Below, piece after piece: positions 18,001 through 23,728 of a stretch of 52,239 nt of DNA. The stretch is from an uncultured bacterium (lineage in GTDB: Bacteria; Verrucomicrobiota; Kiritimatiellia; RFP12; UBA1067), in NCBI GenBank assembly GCA_900547945.1, contig URIT01000008.1:1-52239 (forward strand), in the 5' to 3' direction. Position 1 is the first letter of the stretch. Each line of letters opens with the position of its first letter. Below the pieces are notes generated by a model. It did not search any database. It had not been told where the DNA came from and was given only the letters and a program-made list of their open reading frames with translations. The position numbers and the translations under genes were made by a program.

Positions 18001-18269
18001 GCAAGTTCCTCTATTCCTACTGGCGCGACTGCTTCGCGAACAACCAGCAGTTGTTCCTGATCTTCGTGCGGGCCGAGTCGAACGCGCTGGGCGGTCCGGG
18101 CGAAGGCACGCCCGCGCAGCAGGGCGGCCGGGCAGTCGCGCTCGTCTGGCGCAATCCCGCCGCGACGGATCAGAAAGGGCGCACCGACGACGCCCGGAAC
18201 CAGTATGACCCAAGTGGCGAGCGGAAGCCGCACCAGACGCGCGTGTTGTTCTACCACCAGTTTGACTGA
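15045..18269 (+). CDS. Giant GspK/PilX-like protein capping the pseudopilin operon
   Basis: This is a 1074-residue protein. The N-terminus TTSRKSGSALLIVLGFLSFMVVSAVAFAIYMRAERM has the basic stretch and single hydrophobic helix of GspK/PilX proteins, in which the classic FTLIE is replaced by G-S-A-L-L-I-V. The next helix (RRAVATRHLVHAALAEAIARVDDAV) is the normal spine continuation. GspK is usually 300-350 residues and PilX shorter, so about 700 extra residues are present; they are Asn/Asp/Trp/Tyr-rich and extracellular in character, without a recognised domain. In type II secretion GspK caps the pseudopilus tip. By position it should complex with the GspI- and GspJ-like proteins just upstream. 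The enlarged head may bind substrate (inference). Confidence 0.75.
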   Translation: MTTSRKSGSALLIVLGFLSFMVVSAVAFAIYMRAERMPSSALRRAVATRHLVHAALAEAIARVDDAVRGDPFPGLCDTNTDFSAKGTYTYRDQRGQAMDVWQGRVFMPPDPLGGTTTRETRFAPVTETVSVLTLEGLGYLPPGLVNDVRFLSRSSWAAQWQQLPFDAGRFAFCAVNVSDYFDVNRVWANRGRTSEAGGRLSLGYLFDPSFDPTAGNGASAGDVVNFAADAATFDRFVHTTRQTGDDKGNDNTQAVGSDTPYVSLLDYNLALGRNGGGSSLMPLFYNWIDRSSQASYYQEGSQQAKSAARQPFVTESVSTNESWLVDLATAKGQPFYGRNLTPSQNVRVSDVVNYNSEFFRQVFSAGSKLLSPLDYVTLYDYLDHDDIPLSLAAPCVERVPMVAALEQTVQFAPGPMPAKPGPTTAGGPNQPKTSITYFDVDRNWFQPGVLTTVVAFPFKHGKTRNNNLSGGPFKVQALVRLFLAPAGLNARSPIAAQLRPQNEADWTKREDAFSFNGQNGVFMLSVRSQEVGLTLPNSVQDEADAFCTGGGGSGIVAIPVNFGDLNFPADLHMLTVKKSQDCNDQGIPVGQETKTYTLNIRPFIDANGNLPNGAADISEAEFNAVAGIEVVPYVCVWVRIVNGDGTVDLVPAYPDDDVLNGGAGGDPVLQTYGGSSAPLMRFVGDGVPFSLQTIAGGSFSGGTPTWKPKAMYTVDPRFNWAPESWYASEQSGVTFDKWLDATRSAVGMGTDATRDEDIFLFTSNQGVLQSLGEFAFLPRLFENGAELISASSFDGAERTAANQVANFACMWRSYPVDRNWYAQWAALRVGRSTARECLVNPYTDNRAVMMAALANTPVDYWAAGRGMAADCALRKDGAKMINDTDPWITTAADALKYAFGSKSDDPGDRLACQNLMSFADQIMTEMRTGTLGLIESNMGNNNWNPATAWEDIWDNLAWDIQQNGNSVTRFLGVDLGNNVALHSVDRKFLYSYWRDCFANNQQLFLIFVRAESNALGGPGEGTPAQQGGRAVALVWRNPAATDQKGRTDDARNQYDPSGERKPHQTRVLFYHQFD

Positions 18270-18326
18270 CCGGCCATCGGCTTGATGGACGGGTTTCATG
18301 GACGTATTTGACGGGAGTTTGAAACG

Positions 18327-18914
18327 ATGTTGACCGAAGAGCAGAAGGCGGACGTGGCGAAGTGGTTTGCGGCGGGTGCGTCGCTGGACGAGATCCAGAA
18401 GCGGATGAAGGCCGAGTTCGGCGTCCATATGACGTACCTCGACCTGCGGCTCATGGTGGCCGACCTCCCCCAGCCCGTGGAGGCGGAGCCCGCCGCCCCC
18501 GACGACGTGGCAGCTGATGGTCCTGCGCACGACGGCCCGGCGCGCGAAGTACCCGCGCCGCCTCGGCGCGGGACGTCCTCCAGCGGTACGCCTGACAGCA
18601 GCGTGGAGCCCTCCAGCGGCCCGGCATCCGACGACGGCACGTCCGCCGCGCCGAAGCGCTACGACCTCGACGCGCCCGACGGCACCCCGCCCGCCTCGGA
18701 CCTCACGGTGGAGGTGGACGCCCTCACGATTCCCGGCACGTTTGCAAGCGGCGCGGTGACGTTCTCGGACGGCACGAAGGCGAAGTGGTACCTCGACCAG
18801 CAGGGCCGCCTGGGCCTCGATGACGTGCCACCGGGCTATCGCCCGTCGCCGGGCGACGCGGCGCTCTTCCAGGCCCGCCTCGTGGAGGCCCTCCGCGCGC
18901 GCGGCCTCGCGTAG
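18327..18914 (+). CDS. Small conserved PVC-type protein, helical N-terminus and beta C-terminus
   Basis: This is a 195-residue protein. Residues 1-55 (EEQKADVAKWFAAGASLDEIQKRMKAEFGVHMTYLDLRLMVADL) look like a helix-turn-helix-type domain. A Pro/Ser/Asp-rich disordered linker spans 56-125. The C-terminal about 60 residues are a compact beta unit with ASGAVTFSDGTKAKWYLDQQGRLGLD and end in a short helix. I recall the same arrangement in unannotated Verrucomicrobiota proteins, but no function is established. There is no signal peptide. GGGAG lies before the ATG. It ends 15 bp from the convergent proC stop. Confidence 0.65.
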   Translation: MLTEEQKADVAKWFAAGASLDEIQKRMKAEFGVHMTYLDLRLMVADLPQPVEAEPAAPDDVAADGPAHDGPAREVPAPPRRGTSSSGTPDSSVEPSSGPASDDGTSAAPKRYDLDAPDGTPPASDLTVEVDALTIPGTFASGAVTFSDGTKAKWYLDQQGRLGLDDVPPGYRPSPGDAALFQARLVEALRARGLA

Positions 18915-18929
18915 CGCGCGCGCCGGGTC

Positions 18930-19736
18930 CTAGCGGCCCAGTTCGGCGGAGCGGTCGGCGGCGGCCTTGAGGGTGGCGGCAACGCGGGCGGCGAAGTCGG
19001 AGGCGCGGAGCACATCCATGCCGGCGGCGGTGGTGCCGCCGGGCGTGGCGACGCCGGAGATGAACGCTTCGAGGTCCGCGCCGCTCTGGCGCAGGTAGGC
19101 GGCGGTGCCGAGCATGGTCTGTTCGGCGAGCAGACGCGCGGCGTCGGCGGGGAGTCCCAGGGCCTCGCCGCCGGCGGCCATCGCCTGTTCCATGTAGGCG
19201 AAGAACGCGGGACCGCTGCCCGAAAGCGCGGTGACGGCGTCGAAGTGCCGCTCGGCAAGCACGACGGTACGGCCGGCGCCGTTGAGGATCTTCGCGACCT
19301 TCCGCACGTCGGACGCCGTCGCGTTCTTCGCGGGGCAGAGCGCGCACATGCCCTCCTTGGCGCGGAGGGCGAGGTTGGGCATCACGCGCACAAGGCGCAC
19401 GTCCCGTCCGAGAGCCTTCTTGAGGGTGGCGAGGGACTTCCCGGCCGCGATGGAGACGACGAGCGTCTTCTTCGTGAGCAGCGGCTTCACGTCGGCGGCG
19501 AGCGCGGCGAGGTCCTGCGGACGCACCGCGAGGAAGATGAGGGGGGCGGACCGGGCGACCTCCCGGGCGTCCGGCGTCGTGCGCACGCCGTAGCGCTTCG
19601 CGAGTTCCCGCGCGCGGGCGGGAACCTTCTCGGCCATCAGGACGGTCTGCGGATCGAAATCCGGCATAAGCGACGCAGCGGCGAGGATTCCCTCCGCCAT
19701 CTTGCCCGCGCCGAAGAAACCAAGCTTTGTCTTCAT
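18930..19736 (-). CDS. proC: Pyrroline-5-carboxylate reductase
   Basis: This 268-residue protein has the normal ProC length. It catalyses the last step of proline synthesis (pyrroline-5-carboxylate to proline with NAD(P)H) in the cytosol. The N-terminal Rossmann motif G-F-F-G-A-G-K-M-A (residues 6-14) binds the cofactor. VRVMPNLALRAKEG and SGSGPAFFAYMEQAM are family motifs. The C-terminal signature GVATPGGTTAAGMDVL matches the ProC pattern in which 'sPGGTT.agl..L' contacts the substrate. The start at 19736 is set by the Rossmann strand and by a -10 box only 7 nt upstream, with no ribosome binding site, so the mRNA is probably leaderless. Confidence 0.93.
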   Translation of the reverse strand: MKTKLGFFGAGKMAEGILAAASLMPDFDPQTVLMAEKVPARARELAKRYGVRTTPDAREVARSAPLIFLAVRPQDLAALAADVKPLLTKKTLVVSIAAGKSLATLKKALGRDVRLVRVMPNLALRAKEGMCALCPAKNATASDVRKVAKILNGAGRTVVLAERHFDAVTALSGSGPAFFAYMEQAMAAGGEALGLPADAARLLAEQTMLGTAAYLRQSGADLEAFISGVATPGGTTAAGMDVLRASDFAARVAATLKAAADRSAELGR

Positions 19737-19805
19737 GGCGGACAGTATAGCACAAATCGGATTAAGTCGCCGTTTCGCGGCTTAAAATGTGCTAAACTAT
19801 GCGGC
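19737..19805. promoter_or_regulatory. Divergent promoter pair with an imperfect dyad
   Basis: Minus strand: TTGTGCTATACT (19755-19744) serves proC. Plus strand: ATGTGCTAAACT (19787-19798) serves the GYF_2 gene. Both -10 boxes end 7 nt before their start codons. The two half-sites form a dyad (TAGCACA ... TGTGCTA, with TTAAGTCGC/GCGGCTTAA inside), so one factor could bind both sides. Confidence 0.7.
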
Positions 19806-20690
19806 ATGGACAAATGGTATGTCAGGAACACGACGGGAAAGGTATTCGGGCCGATCAATCTGGAGACGCTGAAGGCGTGGGTCAAGGATGGCCGCGTCGA
19901 ACCGCTTGCGGGGATTTCGGCCGATCTGCAGAACTGGATGCTCGCGCCGCTGAAGCCGGAGCTGGAGATGAACTGGGTTGTGGAGAACAACCCCGGGCTG
20001 TTCTACGGCCCCACGCACCGGGCGGTGCTGGAAGACCTAGTGAAGACCGGCTCGCTCTCCCGCGAAGCACGGTTCTTCCAGGACGACCGGGGGGCGGCGG
20101 ACGCGCGCATTCGCGCGCTGGAGAACGCCGTCGCCGCGAAGGAGGCGGAGATCAGCCGCCGGGAGGTGGCGCTCGCCGAGGCCCAGAGACAGGTCGCGAA
20201 GCGCGAACTCGCGCTCGCCGCCGCGCAGAAGGCCGTTGCGCAGCGCGACGACCGCGTCGCCGACCTTGTCGCAACGCTCGCGCAGCGGGACGGACAGATC
20301 GACGCGCTCGGGAAGGCACTCAAGCAGAAGGAGGGCGAACTCGTGCGCGCCGCCGACGACCTGGCGCGGAAGACGGCCGAGACGGCGGTGACGCGCCAGG
20401 AGGTGATGCAGAGGGACGAGGAGATCGCCGAGCTCAAAAAACAGCTTGCGGCGCGGGACGCGGTGCATGAACGCGCGTGGACGACCGAGGTCGTGGAGCC
20501 GGAGGTGGTGGTGGACGAGATGCCGCCGCCCGTCGCGCGGCAGGCCTTCGGGTTCGGAACATCCGGCGCCGCGCCGTCGGGCCGCCCCGTCACGGCGTCG
20601 TCGCTCGCCGACCTGGAGCGGCGGGCCCAGGAGGAGCTTGCGCGCATGGGCGCGGGTGCGGCGAAGAAATTCTTCAAGTTCCGGGCGTGA
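19806..20690 (+). CDS. GYF_2 (DUF4339) domain protein with long coiled coil, paralogue 1
   Basis: This is a 294-residue protein starting at ATG 19806 (MDKWYVRN). Residues 3-50 match the GYF_2 pattern: W-Y-V-R, then K-V-F-G-P-I, then LKAWVKDGRV, then a Trp. A second, shorter GYF-like unit (WVVENNPGLFYGPTHRAVLEDLVKTGSL) spans 56-95. Residues about 105-225 form a heptad coiled coil of 'A.R.RELALAAAQKAVAQRDDRVADL' type, followed by a Pro/Gly linker and a Lys/Phe end (KKFFKF). GYF_2 domains are common in PVC and other bacteria as protein-interaction modules, often on membrane proteins; here no TM is visible. The next gene has the same architecture, so this is a tandem duplication. Function unknown. 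Confidence 0.75.
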   Translation: MDKWYVRNTTGKVFGPINLETLKAWVKDGRVEPLAGISADLQNWMLAPLKPELEMNWVVENNPGLFYGPTHRAVLEDLVKTGSLSREARFFQDDRGAADARIRALENAVAAKEAEISRREVALAEAQRQVAKRELALAAAQKAVAQRDDRVADLVATLAQRDGQIDALGKALKQKEGELVRAADDLARKTAETAVTRQEVMQRDEEIAELKKQLAARDAVHERAWTTEVVEPEVVVDEMPPPVARQAFGFGTSGAAPSGRPVTASSLADLERRAQEELARMGAGAAKKFFKFRA

Positions 20691-20710
20691 CGGACGGAGG
20701 AGACGGAGCG

Positions 20711-21835
20711 ATGGACAGACACTGGTGGCTGCGCGTGCAGGACGAGACGTTCGGTCCCGTCACGCGGGAGGGCCTGCTCGAATGGGCGCGCATGGGCCGC
20801 ATCCAGCCCGGGCAGGACGTCTCGGAGGACGGCGAGCGCTGGATACCCGCCACGGACGTCGCGTTCCTCGACATGCGCTGGTCAATCGACATCGGCGACG
20901 GCACGCCGCGCGGGCCCTTCAACAAGCAGGCCGCCCAGGCCCTGCTCGCGAGCGGGCGCCTGCCGCCTGGAAGCCGCCTTGTGGAGGCTGCCCCCGCGCC
21001 CGCCGCCGCCGATGCGCCGCCCCCGGCGGAGCCGTCGCCCGCACCCGAGAAAGCCCCCGCCGCCCCGGAAGCGGAAGCCGTGCCGGCGCCCGCCGCCCCG
21101 GAAAAGACCTCCTCGGACGCTCCGTCCTGTCCTGTGCCGCCGGCGCAAGCCGGCGAGGTGGCGGAATTGAAGCTGCAGGTGGAGACACTGGCCGACGAGC
21201 TCAAGCGCCTGCCGCCCACGGCGCGCCTCGCGGCGGATGCACAGACTGCGGTCTACGCGCTCATGAAGGACGAGGCGGACGAACTGGCCGCCGCGCTTGA
21301 GGCCGAGAACCGGGAGGCCGAGGCCCTGCGCGAATACCGCCGCCGGCGCATCGACCGCCTGCTTGCGCGCCGCCAGGAAATCCTCAAGCGCATCGGGACG
21401 GACGCGGAGGACATGACGCGGCGCGCGCTGCGGCAGTACCCGGAGGATCCGCGCACCGTCCACATGCGGCAGGAGCTGGACGCCCTGCGCGTCCTGCAGG
21501 AGCGGTCCGCGCAGGAGGCCGAGCGGAAGGTCCGCGACCTTGCCGCGAAGCTGCGCGAACGCGACGCCGAGGTGAAGCGCCTGCGCGAACAGGCGGCGGA
21601 CGCAACGGTGATCTACCGCCAGCTGCAGGACGTGCGCGAGAAGCTGATGACGCGCGAGAAGGAACTGATGGAGGAACGGCAGAAGAGCGAGGCCGAGCGA
21701 CAGCAGCACGCGGCCGCGCAGCAGACCCTGCTCGCGCGCCTCTCGTCCCTGGAGATGGGCATGCCGGGCACCACGAACCAGTCCCGCGAGGCGCGCAACG
21801 TGCGCCTCGCCCCGTGGATGGGATTGAAGAAATAG
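20711..21835 (+). CDS. GYF_2 domain protein with long coiled coil, paralogue 2
   Basis: This is a 374-residue protein from ATG 20711 (GGAGGAGACGGAG upstream). Two GYF_2-like units repeat the layout of the preceding gene: HWWLRVQDETFGPVTREGLLEWARMGRI (residues 4-31) and a degenerate GTPRGPFNKQAAQALLASGRL (about 63-85). A Pro/Ala/Glu-rich linker (about 95-145) follows, then about 200 residues of coiled coil rich in Arg, Glu and Leu. The end (EARNVRLAPWMGLKK) is short and basic. The two adjacent genes probably make interacting rod-like proteins, a cytoskeletal or scaffold role by analogy only. Confidence 0.75.
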   Translation: MDRHWWLRVQDETFGPVTREGLLEWARMGRIQPGQDVSEDGERWIPATDVAFLDMRWSIDIGDGTPRGPFNKQAAQALLASGRLPPGSRLVEAAPAPAAADAPPPAEPSPAPEKAPAAPEAEAVPAPAAPEKTSSDAPSCPVPPAQAGEVAELKLQVETLADELKRLPPTARLAADAQTAVYALMKDEADELAAALEAENREAEALREYRRRRIDRLLARRQEILKRIGTDAEDMTRRALRQYPEDPRTVHMRQELDALRVLQERSAQEAERKVRDLAAKLRERDAEVKRLREQAADATVIYRQLQDVREKLMTREKELMEERQKSEAERQQHAAAQQTLLARLSSLEMGMPGTTNQSREARNVRLAPWMGLKK

Positions 21836-21863
21836 AAGTGCCGTCCGTGCCGTACAGATGTCG

Positions 21864-21901
21864 TTTATGGTAGAATATCCGCACCTTAGTTTCCCAAGGA
21901 G
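21864..21901 (+). promoter_or_regulatory. Promoter and ribosome binding site of the IMP cyclohydrolase gene
   Basis: TTTATGGTAGAAT (21864-21876) is an extended -10. AAGGAG at 21896-21901 is a good Shine-Dalgarno 6 nt before ATG 21908. Unlike several neighbours, this gene therefore has a conventional leader of about 25 nt. Confidence 0.65.
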
Positions 21902-21907
21902 TCTTAT

Positions 21908-22588
21908 ATGGCGTTGAACATTGTGAAGGACATTGACGCGCGCGTCGCCGTCAGGCACGTGCTGATGAGTGTATCCGACAAGACCGGGCTCGACACGTTC
22001 GTGCCGGCGCTCGTGAAGGCGTGCCCGGGCGTGAAGATCTATTCGACGGGCGGCACCTATGCGAAGGTGAAGGACATCCTCGGAGCGGCGGCGGCGGATA
22101 CGCTCGTCGCGGTGAGCGCCTACACGGGCCAGCCGGAGATGCAGGGCGGCCTCGTGAAGACGCTCGACTTCAAGATCTACCTCGGCCTCCTGAGCGAGAC
22201 GTACAATGCCGCGCACCAGGCCGACCTAAAGCGCCTCGACGCCCAGCCGATCGACATGGTGGTGGTGAACCTCTACCCGTTCCGGCAGACGGTCGCCCAG
22301 GCGGGGGTGACGCCCGAGATGGCGCGCACGAATATCGACATCGGCGGCCCGTGCATGGTGCGCGCATCGGCCAAGAACTATCTGCGCGTCGCCTCCGTGA
22401 CGGATCCGCTCGACTATCCGGGTCTCGCGACGGAACTGGCGGACCACGGCGGCACGATCGGCCTCGACACCCGCTTCAAGCTGATGAAGAAGGCGTTCAC
22501 GCACACGGCCCAGTACGACGCGGCGATTTCCGAATTCTTCACCACCCGCACCTGGGACGAAATCAACGGCACCTACGTGCAGCACTGA
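21908..22588 (+). CDS. purH: Stand-alone IMP cyclohydrolase (N-terminal PurH domain only)
   Basis: This is a 226-residue protein. It corresponds to the MGS-like IMP cyclohydrolase half of PurH, which closes FAICAR to IMP in the last purine step. Visible motifs: ALMSVSDKTGL-type start (VLMSVSDKTGLDTF), IYSTGGTYAKV, VKTL, PIDMVVVNLYPF, NIDIGGPCMVRASAKNY. The AICAR transformylase half (about 300 residues in the usual 510-530-residue PurH) is absent: the protein ends cleanly at a stop, and the next gene is unrelated. The normally conserved KTLHP is KTLDF here, while the Lys and the AKN lysine, both thought catalytic, remain. AICARFT must be encoded elsewhere or replaced. Confidence 0.85.
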   Translation: MALNIVKDIDARVAVRHVLMSVSDKTGLDTFVPALVKACPGVKIYSTGGTYAKVKDILGAAAADTLVAVSAYTGQPEMQGGLVKTLDFKIYLGLLSETYNAAHQADLKRLDAQPIDMVVVNLYPFRQTVAQAGVTPEMARTNIDIGGPCMVRASAKNYLRVASVTDPLDYPGLATELADHGGTIGLDTRFKLMKKAFTHTAQYDAAISEFFTTRTWDEINGTYVQH

Positions 22589-22627
22589 TCCCCGCTCCCC
22601 AACACCCCCAATCCCCGGTTTTCCACC

Positions 22628-23464
22628 ATGAAGAGCCAGCTCAATCTCCTCAACCAGCTCCAGGAACTCGTCCTCACGCGCGATGAACACCACCAGACCG
22701 GCGACGGGTCGCACATGGAGGCCCTGGACGCCTCCATCGACGCGCTCGTCGGAAAGCTCGGTCCGCAGGCCAAGGTGTTCTACCAGCGCCTCTACAAGAA
22801 GGACCACGTGGTGATGGCGCCGATGGTGAACGGGTGCTGCGCGGTCTGCGGGATGCGTCTGCCGATTTCGCAGGTGCAGCAGGTGCGTCTCGCGAAGACG
22901 CTCCAGGCGTGTTCCAGCTGCGGACGCATCATCTACGACGAGGAGGAGGACGCGCCGCGTTCCGTCGCGGAGAAGCCGGCTCGCGGCGAGCCACGCAAGA
23001 CGGGCATCAGCCGCTTCAGCGCGGAAGAGCTCATGGTGTGCGACTTGAAGGCCACGAAGCCCGAGGATGCGGTGCGCGAGCTGGCGGACGCGATGACGAC
23101 GAACAAGTTCGTATCGAATCCCGGCGCGCTCGTCGCGGCGGCGATGGAGCGCGAGAGCGTGCTCTCGACGGCGATCGGCAACGGCCTTGCCTTTCCGCAC
23201 GTGCGCGGCGTGGAAGGGGGCGGTCTTACGCTCGCGCTCGGCGTCTCGAAGAAGGGCTTCGTGTGGGATGCGTCCGGCGAAGTCGTGCATCTTGTCTTCT
23301 TCAACGTGATCCCCGTCGCGGTGAGCGCGTTCTACCTGCGCCTGATGGCCGGGCTGATGGAGGCGTTCGCGAAGGAGGAGAACCGGGACGCGCTCCTTGC
23401 CGCCACGACGCCCGCCGATCTCTGGAAGGCGTTCATGCGCACGACGCGCTACACGATTCGCTGA
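22628..23464 (+). CDS. Zinc-ribbon (DUF164/CdsZ-type) protein fused to a PTS EIIA-like domain
   Basis: This is a 278-residue protein. Residues 1-60 are helical. A C4 zinc ribbon follows (Cys71 and Cys74 in CCAVCG, Cys95 and Cys98 in CSSCG), matching the C-terminal part of DUF164/CdsZ proteins. Residues about 128-278 match the PtsN/fructose-type EIIA fold: the phospho-acceptor motif is N-G-L-A-F-P-H-V-R with His191, preceded by LVAAAMERESVLSTAIG. EIIA domains take phosphate from HPr and often regulate metabolism instead of sugar uptake. The zinc ribbon suggests nucleic-acid or protein binding, so a regulatory PTS output is likely. There is no obvious ribosome binding site. It is downstream of purH in the same direction. 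Confidence 0.8.
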   Translation: MKSQLNLLNQLQELVLTRDEHHQTGDGSHMEALDASIDALVGKLGPQAKVFYQRLYKKDHVVMAPMVNGCCAVCGMRLPISQVQQVRLAKTLQACSSCGRIIYDEEEDAPRSVAEKPARGEPRKTGISRFSAEELMVCDLKATKPEDAVRELADAMTTNKFVSNPGALVAAAMERESVLSTAIGNGLAFPHVRGVEGGGLTLALGVSKKGFVWDASGEVVHLVFFNVIPVAVSAFYLRLMAGLMEAFAKEENRDALLAATTPADLWKAFMRTTRYTIR

Positions 23465-23475
23465 GGTAGGGGAGA

Positions 23476-23561
23476 TGGTGCCGGAGGAGGGACTCGAACC
23501 CTCACGCAGTTTCCTGCGGCAGATTTTGAGTCTGCTGCGGCTGCCATTACGCCACTCCGGC
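23476..23561 (-). tRNA. tRNA-Leu (anticodon CAA)
   Basis: Read on the minus strand the gene starts GCCGGAGTGGCG at 23561. The acceptor stem GCCGGAG/CTCCGGC is perfect. The anticodon loop is CTCAAAA, giving CAA for UUG. A long variable arm and TTCGAGT T-loop fit a class II tRNA of 83 nt plus an encoded CCA (23476-23478). It lies just downstream of tRNA-Gly on the same strand, so the pair is one transcript. Confidence 0.95.
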
Positions 23562-23567
23562 AGAAAA

Positions 23568-23641
23568 TGGAGCGGGCGAAGGGAATCGAACCCTCGTCAT
23601 CGGCTTGGAAGGCCGACGCTCTGCCATTGAGCTACGCCCGC
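23568..23641 (-). tRNA. tRNA-Gly (anticodon TCC)
   Basis: On the minus strand it begins GCGGGCGTAGCTCAATGG at 23641. The acceptor GCGGGCG/CGCCCGC is perfect, the anticodon loop CTTCCAA gives TCC (GGA codons), the T-loop is TTCGATT, and CCA is encoded at 23568-23570. It is first in a two-tRNA unit with tRNA-Leu. Confidence 0.95.
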
Positions 23642-23661
23642 ACGGGTGGGAAACGGGGCAA

Positions 23662-23690
23662 AGTATAGCAGATGCGTTTCCGTCCGTCAA
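23662..23690 (-). promoter_or_regulatory. Promoter of the tRNA-Gly/tRNA-Leu unit
   Basis: On the minus strand, TTGACG (23690-23685), a 17-bp spacer and TATACT (23667-23662) make a strong promoter 20 nt before the mature tRNA 5' end. It is back to back with the gspE promoter on the plus strand. Confidence 0.85.
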
Positions 23691-23706
23691 TTCCCCGTGT
23701 GCCCGG

Positions 23707-23720
23707 TTTTATGGTATAAT
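23707..23720 (+). promoter_or_regulatory. Extended -10 promoter of gspE, leaderless spacing
   Basis: TTTTATGGTATAAT ends 8 nt before ATG 23729 with no ribosome binding site in between. Transcription would start at or next to the A of the start codon. Confidence 0.7.
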
Positions 23721-23728
23721 CCCACGTC

